A DNA stretch of 8,023 bases from JBGTKH01 sp041744735 (GCA_041744735.1 JBGTKH010000371.1:1-8023); one strand, 5' to 3'. Counted from the first letter of the stretch, positions 1 through 5,759 are shown. A program made the numbers and translations. The notes: generated by a model from the letters alone, not told the origin.

Positions 1-1191
1 CTGGCCCCGCGGCGCGTGTTGCCGTTCGAGTTGAATCACGACCAGGCGATCGGCATCATGCGCAAGTGGCTGGGGAGCAGCTTTTGGCGGCCCAGCGATC
101 TGGCCTCGGCGGCCGTGGTGACGACGATGGCGGCGGTGTATGTGCCGTACTGGGTGTTCGACGCTCAGACGTTTACCTATTGGACCTCCGATAGCAGCCA
201 GACTCCGCCGGGTGCGCGGGCCAGTTGGTATCCCGTGGTGGGCCAGCATCGCGGCCGCTACGCGGGGCTGCTGATCGGCGCCAGCGGCACGTTGTCGCCA
301 GGCGAGACGGCGGCCATTTGTCCCTATGATTTGGCCAAGGGTCAACCGCCCGAGCAAGTCGATTTGGACAACGTGGTCGTCGAGCAATTCCGCGTGCAAC
401 GAAAGTACGCGCGGCCGCTGGCTCAGCAAGGGTTGGAGCAATTGGAGCGTGAAGCGTGCACGCGGTATGTGCCCGGCCGCTCGCGAAATACGAAAGTCAA
501 CGTGCGGTTGGAAGGGCTCACCAGCGAGCCGGTCCTCGTGCCGGTCTGGATGATGGCGTATCGGTACCGCGATCGCGTGTTTCGCTTCCTGGTCAACGGG
601 CAATCCGGCCGGTCTACAGGCCAAGCACCCATTTCGTGGGCCAAGATTTGGATGGTCATCGCGATCGCGGTACTGGCGGCGTTGATGGTGCTGCTCGGTG
701 TTGCGGTCTGCGGCGGCGTCATGAGCGCCCAGGGCCATTCAACTTTTCAAACTGCGACCTCTGTACGACGGGCCTCCGGGCCCGTCGATGCAACTCAGTC
801 GTTAATCGACGGGCTCGGAGGCCCATCGTACGTGCTGGTGCAGTTTCAAAAATCGAAATGCCCGTCAACGCCCGCCCTTCGAGCTTTCCGCGATGTGCCG
901 CCGTCTGCTATATTGGCGCGCGATAGTCAACAACCGTTCACCCGCTCAGGGAAGACATGGCCCGCGAACCGATTCTGCGAAGTCATCAGCCGGAGGATGA
1001 CGACGACCGCGACTTGCGCCCGCAGCGCATGCAGGACATGGTCGGACAGCGCGACGTGTTCGAGCGGCTGGCGATTGCGGTCGATGCCGCCGGCAAACGG
1101 GGCGAGTCGCTGGGCCACATTTTGTTCGACGGCCCGCCCGGCTTGGGCAAGACCACGTTCGCCATGTGCATCCCGCGCGAACTGGGCGTGA
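1..1191 (+). CDS. 3' part of a membrane protein of the zinc-ribbon/PriA-like-annotated type, with unstopped C-terminus
   Basis: The frame is open from the first base, so the start and the probable N-terminal metal-binding part lie upstream. The visible part begins with PFEL and continues through WLGSSFWRPSDL and VYVPYWVFDA, then a central region, and later VPVWMMAYRYRDRVFRFLVNGQSG. This pattern resembles proteins often annotated as TFIIB-type zinc-ribbon or 'primosomal N'-like' membrane proteins; their function is not established. A hydrophobic segment at about 646-717 (IWMVIAIAVLAALMVLLG) is a C-terminal membrane helix, after which such proteins normally end. Here the frame stays open through a long palindrome (763-831) and 235 bases into ruvB, stopping with TGA at 1189-1191. 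Residues after about 730 look non-coding. A TGA at 722-724 in the +2 frame would end the protein right after the helix, so a one-base shift or lost stop is likely. Family assignment is moderate; the true end is uncertain. Confidence 0.6.
   Translation: MAPRRVLPFELNHDQAIGIMRKWLGSSFWRPSDLASAAVVTTMAAVYVPYWVFDAQTFTYWTSDSSQTPPGARASWYPVVGQHRGRYAGLLIGASGTLSPGETAAICPYDLAKGQPPEQVDLDNVVVEQFRVQRKYARPLAQQGLEQLEREACTRYVPGRSRNTKVNVRLEGLTSEPVLVPVWMMAYRYRDRVFRFLVNGQSGRSTGQAPISWAKIWMVIAIAVLAALMVLLGVAVCGGVMSAQGHSTFQTATSVRRASGPVDATQSLIDGLGGPSYVLVQFQKSKCPSTPALRAFRDVPPSAILARDSQQPFTRSGKTWPANRFCEVISRRMTTTATCARSACRTWSDSATCSSGWRLRSMPPANGASRWATFCSTARPAWARPRSPCASRANWA
763..831. repeat. REPIN-like nested palindrome upstream of ruvB
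   Basis: Two arms, 763-789 and 805-831, are inverted complements over 27 bases with two non-Watson-Crick positions (one G·U and one C·A in the plus-strand RNA) and a 15-base loop. Each arm is itself a smaller hairpin: in the left arm CGACGGGCC (766-774) pairs with GGCCCGTCG (779-787) around TCCG, and the right arm holds a slightly imperfect version. Two hairpin-bearing units in opposite orientation is the layout of REP doublets mobilised by REP-associated tyrosine transposases. No T-run follows, so it is not a typical intrinsic terminator. It sits between the membrane protein's last helix and ruvB. Confidence 0.75.
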
Positions 1192-1985
1192 ACATCCAAT
1201 TGACCAGCGGCCCGGTCCTCAAGGCACCCAAGGATTTGGTGCCGTATCTGACGAACGCCGATGAACGCTCGGTGCTGTTCATCGACGAAATCCATCGCAT
1301 GCCGAGCGCGGTCGAGGAGTATCTGTACACCGCGATGGAGGATTTCCGCATCGATCTGGTGCTCGGGGAAGGAGTGAGCGCGCGGACGCTGAACTTGCAC
1401 CTCAAGCCGTTCACGCTGATCGGGGCGACGACTCGCGCCGGGATGCTCTCGGCGCCGCTACGCGATCGCTTCCACATCCGCGAGCATTTGGGATTCTACA
1501 GCGTCGAGGAGCTGACGGAGATCATTCGCCGCAGCGCCGTTAAACTTAGCGTCCGCATCGACGATGACGCCGCGGCCGAAATCGCTCAGCGCAGCCGCGG
1601 CACGCCGCGCATTGCCAACAATCAGCTTCGCTGGGTCCGCGATTACGCCGACAGCAAAGCCGACGGGCGGATCACGCTCGACGTGGCCCGCGCCGCCTTG
1701 AAGATGGCCGGGGTCGATCTGCTCGGTCTGGGCCGGCAGGATCGCAAGTATCTGGAAACGATCATCCGCGTCTTCTCCGGCGGGCCGGCCGGTGTCGAGG
1801 CGATCGCTCACACGATGAACACGTCAATCGACACGCTGTCCGACGAAGTCGAGCCGTTTCTGCTTCGCAGCGAGCTGGTCGTCCGCACGCCGCGCGGGCG
1901 TGTCGTCACCGCGCGAGCGTACAATCATCTCCAGCTCTCGCCACCAGCCAACGCGGCAGCCGCGCAGCCGCGATTGTTCCAATAG
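957..1985 (+). CDS. ruvB: Holliday junction branch migration DNA helicase RuvB
   Basis: RuvB is the AAA+ ATPase that forms hexameric rings on either side of RuvA at a Holliday junction and pumps DNA through it during recombinational repair. The 342-residue product has the usual length. Visible motifs are Walker A GPPGLGKT (residues 59-66), Walker B FIDEIHR (108-114), sensor 1 GATTRAG (156-162), the LRDRF segment carrying the arginine finger (168-172), and sensor 2 RGTPRIA (204-210). The C-terminal winged-helix domain includes RTPRGRV. The ATG at 957 is preceded by AGGGA at about 948-952 and gives the expected N-terminus. A TATATT at 909-914 is a possible -10 box, but no good -35 is visible. 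ruvA and ruvC are not adjacent in this window. The tail ANAAAAQPRLFQ is Ala-rich and ends in a QxxLF pattern. Identification is certain. Confidence 0.97.
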   Translation: MAREPILRSHQPEDDDDRDLRPQRMQDMVGQRDVFERLAIAVDAAGKRGESLGHILFDGPPGLGKTTFAMCIPRELGVNIQLTSGPVLKAPKDLVPYLTNADERSVLFIDEIHRMPSAVEEYLYTAMEDFRIDLVLGEGVSARTLNLHLKPFTLIGATTRAGMLSAPLRDRFHIREHLGFYSVEELTEIIRRSAVKLSVRIDDDAAAEIAQRSRGTPRIANNQLRWVRDYADSKADGRITLDVARAALKMAGVDLLGLGRQDRKYLETIIRVFSGGPAGVEAIAHTMNTSIDTLSDEVEPFLLRSELVVRTPRGRVVTARAYNHLQLSPPANAAAAQPRLFQ

Positions 1986-1993
1986 CGCGTTGT

Positions 1994-2058
1994 TTAGCCG
2001 CTAGGCGCAAGCCCACGGGTCGCGCGCTGAAACCCGTGGGCTCGCGCCCAGCGGCTAA
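1994..2058. repeat. REPIN-like palindrome downstream of ruvB
   Basis: Arms 1994-2020 and 2032-2058 are inverted complements at 25 of 27 positions around an 11-base loop (2021-2031). The two exceptions are A·C in plus-strand RNA but G·U in minus-strand RNA, so the minus transcript folds without a true mismatch. Each arm contains a short hairpin of its own (GGC-GCAA-GCC on the left, GGGC-TCGC-GCCC on the right). It begins eight bases after the ruvB stop and is followed by a weak T-rich run (TTCTTTCC). It may act as a transcription end for ruvB or protect its 3' end, but the structure looks like a dispersed palindromic repeat. Confidence 0.75.
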
Positions 2059-2340
2059 TTCTTTCCCCGCGATGCCGCACGTTGTTGACGCCCACTCTCT
2101 CGCCGCGTGGCTCCGTGGCTTGAAATCACTGATATGCAATCTCGCTGAATCGCGTCATCACCGGCCGTCGAAACGAGACCGGGTATCGACAAGAAAGAAT
2201 TCTAAACCAAATTGGCAAAACAAGTTACTTCCGTCTGGACTTCGACTGAAGTGCCGCTATGATTCACGACGAAGCAAGAACTCTGCCAGCAAAACCTCAC
2301 AAGAAAAAATTCGTTTCGACAACCGCATAGGAGATCAATC
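2059..2340. other. Intergenic leader of the ferritin-like gene
   Basis: I see no gene here; the open frames lack protein-like character. The stretch is less GC-rich than its surroundings, especially from about 2200, as expected for a promoter region. A TATGAT around 2260 is a possible -10 box without a convincing -35, and ACTTC/GAAGT around 2238-2251 forms a small dyad just upstream of it. A strong Shine-Dalgarno sequence (AGGAGAT, 2329-2335) fixes the start of the next gene. Confidence 0.4.
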
Positions 2341-2799
2341 ATGGATAGCACGAAAGTCATCGAGAAGCTAAACGAAATCTTGCGACACGAATGGACCGGC
2401 GTGGCGCAATACGCTCAAGCCGGCTTTGTCGTACAGGGCCTGTGGCGCGAAGTGTTCTCGGGTATGTTCTTCGATAGTGCCAAGGAATCGTTCGGACACG
2501 CGAAACTGATCGGCGAGAAAATCGTGGCCATGGGCGGCGTGCCAACGATCGAACGGAACTCGGTCAAACAATCGAACGACCTGGGCGAAATGCTGCAGCA
2601 CGCGCTGGAATTCGAATCGGCGGCCGTGAAACTGTACACGCAAGCCCTGGGCATGACCGAAGACGACCGAGCCCTGACCGTCTTCCTGGAAGACATCCTG
2701 AAGGAAGAGCAGGAAGGCGTCGATCACGTCACGCAGCTTCTGCGAGAGCAAAAGGGCGCGGCCGGCGCGAAAGGCTCCGCGGCCAGCAAAGTCGGATAG
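2341..2799 (+). CDS. Bacterioferritin-like (ferritin-fold) protein
   Basis: This 152-residue protein has the length and four-helix pattern of the bacterioferritin/ferritin-like superfamily, which oxidises and stores iron or protects against peroxide. The ATG at 2341 is placed by AGGAGAT six bases upstream. Helix A carries LNEILRHEW (E17 at the ferroxidase position) and helix C carries ALEFE (E90). H53 in the ESFGHA segment aligns with the helix B histidine, but the glutamate three residues before it, expected for ExxH, is S50 (E49 is one position off). In helix D, EEQEGVDH puts G126 where bacterioferritin has its histidine, with H129 three residues later. Classical di-iron chemistry is therefore uncertain; this may be normal for the planctomycete subfamily. 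The haem-ligand methionine cannot be judged safely. The tail is rich in Ala, Gly and Lys. The gene stands alone and ends at a strong terminator. Confidence 0.8.
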   Translation: MDSTKVIEKLNEILRHEWTGVAQYAQAGFVVQGLWREVFSGMFFDSAKESFGHAKLIGEKIVAMGGVPTIERNSVKQSNDLGEMLQHALEFESAAVKLYTQALGMTEDDRALTVFLEDILKEEQEGVDHVTQLLREQKGAAGAKGSAASKVG

Positions 2800-2831
2800 C
2801 TCAACACATATCGCCCGTTGAATTAAACAAA

Positions 2832-2868
2832 AAACGCCCCGGTCATTTCGACTGGGGCGTTTGTTTTT
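2832..2868 (+). terminator. Intrinsic terminator of the ferritin-like gene
   Basis: A 13-base-pair stem (2832-2844 with 2850-2862, AAACGCCCCGGTC against GACTGGGGCGTTT, one G·U pair) closes on a five-base loop ATTTC and is followed by GTTTTT (2863-2868). It lies 32 bases after the stop codon. The A-run before the stem (2829-2834) gives some complement to the T-run, so it could also stop the convergent small gene on the minus strand. Confidence 0.9.
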
Positions 2869-2902
2869 GTGTTGACTTGCCGCCGATCGCGGCTCAGAAC
2901 TA

Positions 2903-3217
2903 TCACGCCGAGTCCGCTCGCACGACGCGCGGACGAAATCCGCTGGGCGTACGCTGCGTGAATTCGCGCGGCAATGAAGCAACGCGACCGCTCGGCCCCG
3001 CTTGGCCGGTTCCCAGCGCTCCCCGCAATTCAGCCACTTGATGCGGTTCAAGCCGCACGCTGCTCTGCGTGTACCAGCCGAGTCCTTCTCCCCATGACTG
3101 TTGGCGCATCTCGATGCGGCTCCCTTCGCCGGGAAATTGGCAGAGCACAACCAGCAGGCGGTCTTGTTCGCTGGAACCAGGGATACTAGCCAGAGTGACT
3201 TCGTTTTGAGGTTTCAT
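2903..3217 (-). CDS. Small PC4-like (transcriptional coactivator p15-like) protein
   Basis: The 104-residue product has a compact first part and a low-complexity basic tail. Residues 34-69 (RIEMRQQSWGEGLGWYTQ, then VRLEPHQVAELRGALG) resemble the strand-turn-strand-helix pattern of PC4/p15-type single-stranded-DNA-binding proteins, in which a glycine-rich turn precedes 'G-x-x-L-x-x-x-Q-x-x-x-L'. This is recognition by pattern, not by search, so a nucleic-acid-binding role is only a proposal. The tail (70-104) is rich in Gly, Ser, Pro and Arg. The ATG at 3217 is the only plausible start; no Shine-Dalgarno sequence precedes it. A near-consensus promoter and two inverted repeats lie 40-105 bases upstream, which supports the gene being real and regulated. 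It converges on the ferritin-like gene, sharing the terminator region. Confidence 0.65.
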   Translation of the reverse strand: MKPQNEVTLASIPGSSEQDRLLVVLCQFPGEGSRIEMRQQSWGEGLGWYTQSSVRLEPHQVAELRGALGTGQAGPSGRVASLPREFTQRTPSGFRPRVVRADSA

Positions 3218-3257
3218 ACGACGAGCAGTCGGAAGGCGATGTTGGGCGGGCCTTGGG

Positions 3258-3276
3258 ATTGAGATTCATTCTCAAT
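3258..3276. promoter_or_regulatory. Inverted repeat resembling a Fur-type operator
   Basis: ATTGAGA (3258-3264) and TCTCAAT (3270-3276) form a perfect 7-5-7 dyad. On the minus strand the core reads TGAGAATGAATCTCA, close to the 7-1-7 form reported for Fur-family sites (TGAnAATnATTnTCA), with one half-site departing near the centre. It lies immediately downstream of the predicted -10 box for the small PC4-like gene, so a protein bound here would block initiation. Binding by Fur itself is inferred. Confidence 0.5.
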
Positions 3277-3286
3277 TTCTGCCCTC

Positions 3287-3314
3287 AGTATACCCAGCGA
3301 AAAGTTTCTGTCAA
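3287..3314 (-). promoter_or_regulatory. Near-consensus sigma-70 promoter for the PC4-like gene
   Basis: On the minus strand the -35 box is a perfect TTGACA (3314-3309) and the -10 box is TATACT (3292-3287, five of six), separated by 16 bases. Predicted initiation is around 3280, giving an untranslated leader of about 60 bases before the ATG at 3217. This is the strongest promoter-like sequence in the window. Confidence 0.75.
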
Positions 3315-3322
3315 CAACTTTT
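3300..3322. promoter_or_regulatory. Inverted repeat straddling the -35 box
   Basis: AAAAGTT (3300-3306) and AACTTTT (3316-3322) form a perfect 7-9-7 dyad whose centre contains the whole -35 box of the minus-strand promoter. This placement fits a repressor operator. The sequence differs from the 3258-3276 dyad, so a different regulator would be expected. Confidence 0.4.
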
Positions 3323-3565
3323 GGTGAGATTTGTGCAGAGCGAGGCACCCACCAACATGGTGGAGTCGGTTCGCAGGCCGTCGTGCAATTGCCCTTGCCC
3401 GCCTTTTGTGGTGTCGGTACCATCCGGCCCGCTTATCGTTAAGGCAGCGGGAGGCGACCGCGCCGGCAACTTAACCGGGTCCCTGATCGCGGTTTGCTGC
3501 GGGCGCAAGTCTCTCGGCCACGTTTCCTTTTTCGTCCTAATCAATACGTGACAGGAGAACTCGCC
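3323..3565. other. Intergenic region upstream of the OmpA-like lipoprotein gene
   Basis: No gene is supported here; the short open frames have no protein-like pattern. The only notable structure is a perfect 6-3-6 dyad CCACCA-ACA-TGGTGG (3349-3363). I see no convincing promoter for the lipoprotein gene. AGGAGA at 3553-3558 is that gene's ribosome binding site. Confidence 0.4.
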
Positions 3566-4390
3566 ATGCGGCCCCCGATGCGCATCGCATGGCTGCTGGT
3601 ATTTTTGGGACTGGCTGCGGCCGGTTGTAATCGCAATCCGTTCGTCAATAACCAGCAAGGCATCGCTTGGCAGCAACAAGCGGCCGAGCAACCATACGTC
3701 GCCCAGTTGCAAGATCTGAATCGCCGGGTCAGCCAATTGGACGCCGACAATCGCGATCTGCACGCCCAGCTTGCTCAGTCCCGTCAGCAAGTGCAATTGT
3801 CCGGTGACCGTGAGGCGCTGCTCCGCAAACAGCTCGGCGACACGGCGGCTCAGCTTCGCGATTCTCTGGCCGAGAAACAGGAAACCGCTAAGCAACTGGC
3901 CGCTCTGCAGCAGTCAACGCAGTTCCGCGGCGGCGCGACGCTGACGGCCAACAGCAGCTTGAAAAACAGCCTGCAGGTCGTAAACGTGCCGGGTGTCGAT
4001 GTGCGGTTGGAAGACGACGTGGTACGCATCGAGTTGCCCGCCGAGCGGCTGTTCGTCGAAGGCACGGCTCAACTTCAGCCCAATGCTAATTCGCTGCTGG
4101 ATCAAGTCGCCGACGCCATCACACGCAACTACCCGCGCCAAATCGTGGGCATCGAAGGACACACCGACACGTCGCCGGTCGCGGGCTCTCTGGCCAGCAG
4201 CCATCAACTATCCACGTCACAGTCGCTGGCCGTGTTCGACCAACTCACGCGCCGCAATCGGCTCCCCTCGAACCAACTCTTCACCGTCGGCCACGGCCCC
4301 AACCACCCGCGCGTCTCCAACGCCACTCCCTCCGGCCGTGCGAAAAATCGCCGCATTGAACTGGTCGTCTACCCCGAGACGGTTCAGTAG
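3566..4390 (+). CDS. OmpA-domain outer-envelope lipoprotein with coiled coil
   Basis: The 274-residue product starts with a lipoprotein signal peptide: a basic start (MRPPMR), a hydrophobic core and a processing site ending LAAAGC, so Cys21 would be lipidated. Residues 43-117 are rich in Gln, Leu and charged residues in heptad-like order (LQDLNRRVSQLDADNRDLHA and onward), predicting a coiled coil. The OmpA/MotB-type peptidoglycan-binding domain covers about 143-270 with VNVPGVDVRLED, GHTD (198-201), VGHGPNHP (241-248) and GRAKNRRIEL (257-266). The conserved arginine of the LSxxRA motif is Gln219 here (LSTSQSLAVF, 215-224), preceded by a small insertion, so cell-wall binding may be altered. 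The start at 3566 is chosen over an in-frame ATG at 3494 because AGGAGA lies seven bases upstream and the signal peptide begins there. The likely role is linking outer membrane and cell wall or organising the envelope. Confidence 0.88.
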   Translation: MRPPMRIAWLLVFLGLAAAGCNRNPFVNNQQGIAWQQQAAEQPYVAQLQDLNRRVSQLDADNRDLHAQLAQSRQQVQLSGDREALLRKQLGDTAAQLRDSLAEKQETAKQLAALQQSTQFRGGATLTANSSLKNSLQVVNVPGVDVRLEDDVVRIELPAERLFVEGTAQLQPNANSLLDQVADAITRNYPRQIVGIEGHTDTSPVAGSLASSHQLSTSQSLAVFDQLTRRNRLPSNQLFTVGHGPNHPRVSNATPSGRAKNRRIELVVYPETVQ

Positions 4391-4479
4391 ACTCGGTAGA
4401 CATGGCCTGACGCGACAAGGCCGACTCGCCTAAAATGGAAGCCGCGCGATCCTGTGAACTGTCAGCCGTGCATTAATGG

Positions 4480-4543
4480 GTAGCCGAAGTCGCCAGACTT
4501 TGGCCGGACCTCGCGAGAACCAAACTCTGGCGAGTTCGGCTAC
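4480..4543. repeat. REPIN-like palindrome upstream of hisH
   Basis: Arms 4480-4503 and 4520-4543 are inverted complements at 22 of 24 positions (the exceptions are G-G and C-C) around a 16-base loop. Each arm carries a short dyad of its own (GCCA-GACTT-TGGC on the left, CCA-AACTC-TGG on the right). Outside the arms, GTGCAT (4468-4473) and ATGCAC (4544-4549) are also complementary, separated by six unpaired bases on the left. Neither arm is followed by a T-run. It lies in the 259-base gap between the lipoprotein gene and hisH, which otherwise shows no gene. Confidence 0.7.
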
Positions 4544-4649
4544 ATGCACGAGTGCACCGCTGAGGGGCTATAGTGTTCCGCCCGCGTTGTCCTCCGCGCG
4601 TCTTGTTATAGAACGAAAAGCCGTCAACGATCCTCACCGAGTCGACCGC

Positions 4650-5255
4650 ATGATCGCCATCATCGACTACCAAATGGGCAACCTGCGCAGCGTCCAAAAA
4701 GGATTCGAGAAGGTCGGGCACCAAGCGGTCATCACCAGCGATGCCGCCGAGTTGGCCAAGGCAGACAAGGTCGTGCTTCCCGGCGTTGGGGCATTTGCGG
4801 ATGCGATGACCGAATTGGGGCGGCGCGATCTGGTGCAGCCAATTCACGACGCGATCGACGCTGGAAAGCCATTCTTGGGAATCTGCTTGGGGTTGCAGTT
4901 GCTGTTCGACGTCGGCTACGAAGACGGCCGCTACGAGGGGCTTGGCGTGCTGCGCGGCGAGGTGCGGCGGTTCGACCTGCCGCACGAATACAAAGTCCCG
5001 CACATGGGCTGGAACCAAGCCCTCATCCGCCGCCGCGCCCCGATCCTGGAAGGCATCCCCGACGGCACCCACTTCTACTTCGTACACTCCTACTACGTCG
5101 TCCCCGAAGACTCGGCGGTCGTCGCCGTCGAAGCCAACTACCACCAGCCGTTCTGCGCCGCGATCTGGCGCGACAACCTCTTCGCCACTCAATTCCACCC
5201 GGAAAAGAGCCAAGCGGACGGCCTGCGGATTCTGAAGAATTTCGCTGAGTTGTGA
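4650..5255 (+). CDS. hisH: Imidazole glycerol phosphate synthase, glutaminase subunit HisH
   Basis: HisH hydrolyses glutamine and passes the ammonia to HisF, which uses it to convert PRFAR into imidazole glycerol phosphate and AICAR in histidine synthesis. The 201-residue length is normal for this class I glutamine amidotransferase. The family start MIAIIDYQMGNLRSV is followed by the oxyanion-strand segment PGVGAF (44-49), the nucleophile elbow GICLGLQ with Cys79, HFYFVHSY (141-148), and QFHPEKS with His183 and Glu185 completing the catalytic triad. The start at 4650 is set by this conserved N-terminus; the frame extends upstream through the palindrome without meaning, and no clear Shine-Dalgarno precedes the ATG. 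hisA lies on the same strand 692 bases further on, separated by an opposing Uma2-type gene. hisF is not in the window. Confidence 0.96.
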   Translation: MIAIIDYQMGNLRSVQKGFEKVGHQAVITSDAAELAKADKVVLPGVGAFADAMTELGRRDLVQPIHDAIDAGKPFLGICLGLQLLFDVGYEDGRYEGLGVLRGEVRRFDLPHEYKVPHMGWNQALIRRRAPILEGIPDGTHFYFVHSYYVVPEDSAVVAVEANYHQPFCAAIWRDNLFATQFHPEKSQADGLRILKNFAEL

Positions 5256-5285
5256 TATCCGCTTGCTGAAAGAAGCATTCGGGCA

Positions 5286-5759
5286 TTACGCCACTTCTTC
5301 GTCGCCGCCTACCTGCTCGAGCATGTCTGCTTCCGCCAAGAGCCGGGATATCGGCAGTTCAAAACCGGGCAATAGATCTGTCGTGTTTACCTCGCCTTCG
5401 CGGACCACGAGCGTGCTTGCCTTGCTGCGGCCGTAGCGCACCGCGGTCATCTTCCGTTGGAAGCGGTCGATGATCCAGTATTCTTTAACCTTGATTTCGC
5501 CGTACTCTCGGCGTTTCGTTTGATAATCTCGCAGGCGATTACGCCGCCCCTTTGAGACGAACTCCACAATGATTGTCGGCTTCTCGCGCTCGACGATGGG
5601 CAACCGGCCGAGTCCAGCCCAGATCATAATGAGTTCGTATCGGAAACCTTCTTCCCAGTCGTCGGCCGCATCAAATTCCTCGGGTGTCATCAGCGTGCCC
5701 GCGAGGGCCGGCGTGATCATCTGGTCGACTTGTGCGATATCGTCTTGTGCGATGCTCAT
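5286..5759 (-). CDS. Uma2-family (DUF820) protein with internal deletion, probably inactive
   Basis: Uma2 proteins are putative PD-(D/E)xK-fold nucleases, numerous in planctomycetes and cyanobacteria, with no settled function. The 157-residue product opens with GTLMTPEEFDAADDW and FRYELI, then jumps directly to MIWAGLGRLP. In homologues I know, some 65-75 residues separate these segments, including the stretch ending in the aspartate just before VIWAGLG. That part is missing while the frame stays open, so this looks like an in-frame deletion with its junction near 5627/5628 (between I44 and M45). The remainder is well kept: PTIIVEF with Glu66, Lys82, KEYWIID (92-98) and LLPGFELP. Loss of the first catalytic acid suggests an inactive remnant. 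The start at 5759 is chosen for AAAGGTG upstream and fit to the family; an ATG at 5849 with GAAGGA just upstream would give 187 residues. It lies opposite to and between hisH and hisA. Confidence 0.75.
   Translation of the reverse strand: MSIAQDDIAQVDQMITPALAGTLMTPEEFDAADDWEEGFRYELIMIWAGLGRLPIVEREKPTIIVEFVSKGRRNRLRDYQTKRREYGEIKVKEYWIIDRFQRKMTAVRYGRSKASTLVVREGEVNTTDLLPGFELPISRLLAEADMLEQVGGDEEVA

Noticed and set aside
2036..2371. Plus-strand frame of 111 residues between ruvB and the ferritin-like gene
   Set aside because: It begins inside the palindrome, has no ribosome binding site or domain and overlaps the true ferritin start.
2368..3150. Minus-strand frame of 260 residues across the ferritin-like gene and terminator
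   Set aside because: It crosses a strong terminator and is antisense to a gene with a clear ribosome binding site; no protein-like pattern is seen.
3311..3895. Minus-strand frame of 194 residues overlapping the lipoprotein start
   Set aside because: It is antisense to the signal peptide and coiled coil of the OmpA-like lipoprotein and has no domain of its own.
4387..4401. Direct repeat GTAGAC-TCG-GTAGAC at the lipoprotein stop codon
   Set aside because: Six bases repeated twice is too short to separate from chance, and no further copies are present.
4402..4425. Small inverted repeat GGCCT/AGGCC after the lipoprotein gene as a terminator
   Set aside because: The stem is only five pairs with a nine-base loop and no T-run.
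763..4543. CRISPR array or phase-variation cassette as an explanation of the palindromes
   Set aside because: There are no regularly spaced direct repeats with spacers, the three palindromes differ in sequence, and no recombinase or Cas gene is present.
4476..4649. In-frame N-terminal extension of HisH by 58 residues
   Set aside because: The extension is encoded by the palindrome at 4480-4543 and does not resemble HisH, whose family begins at MIAIIDY.
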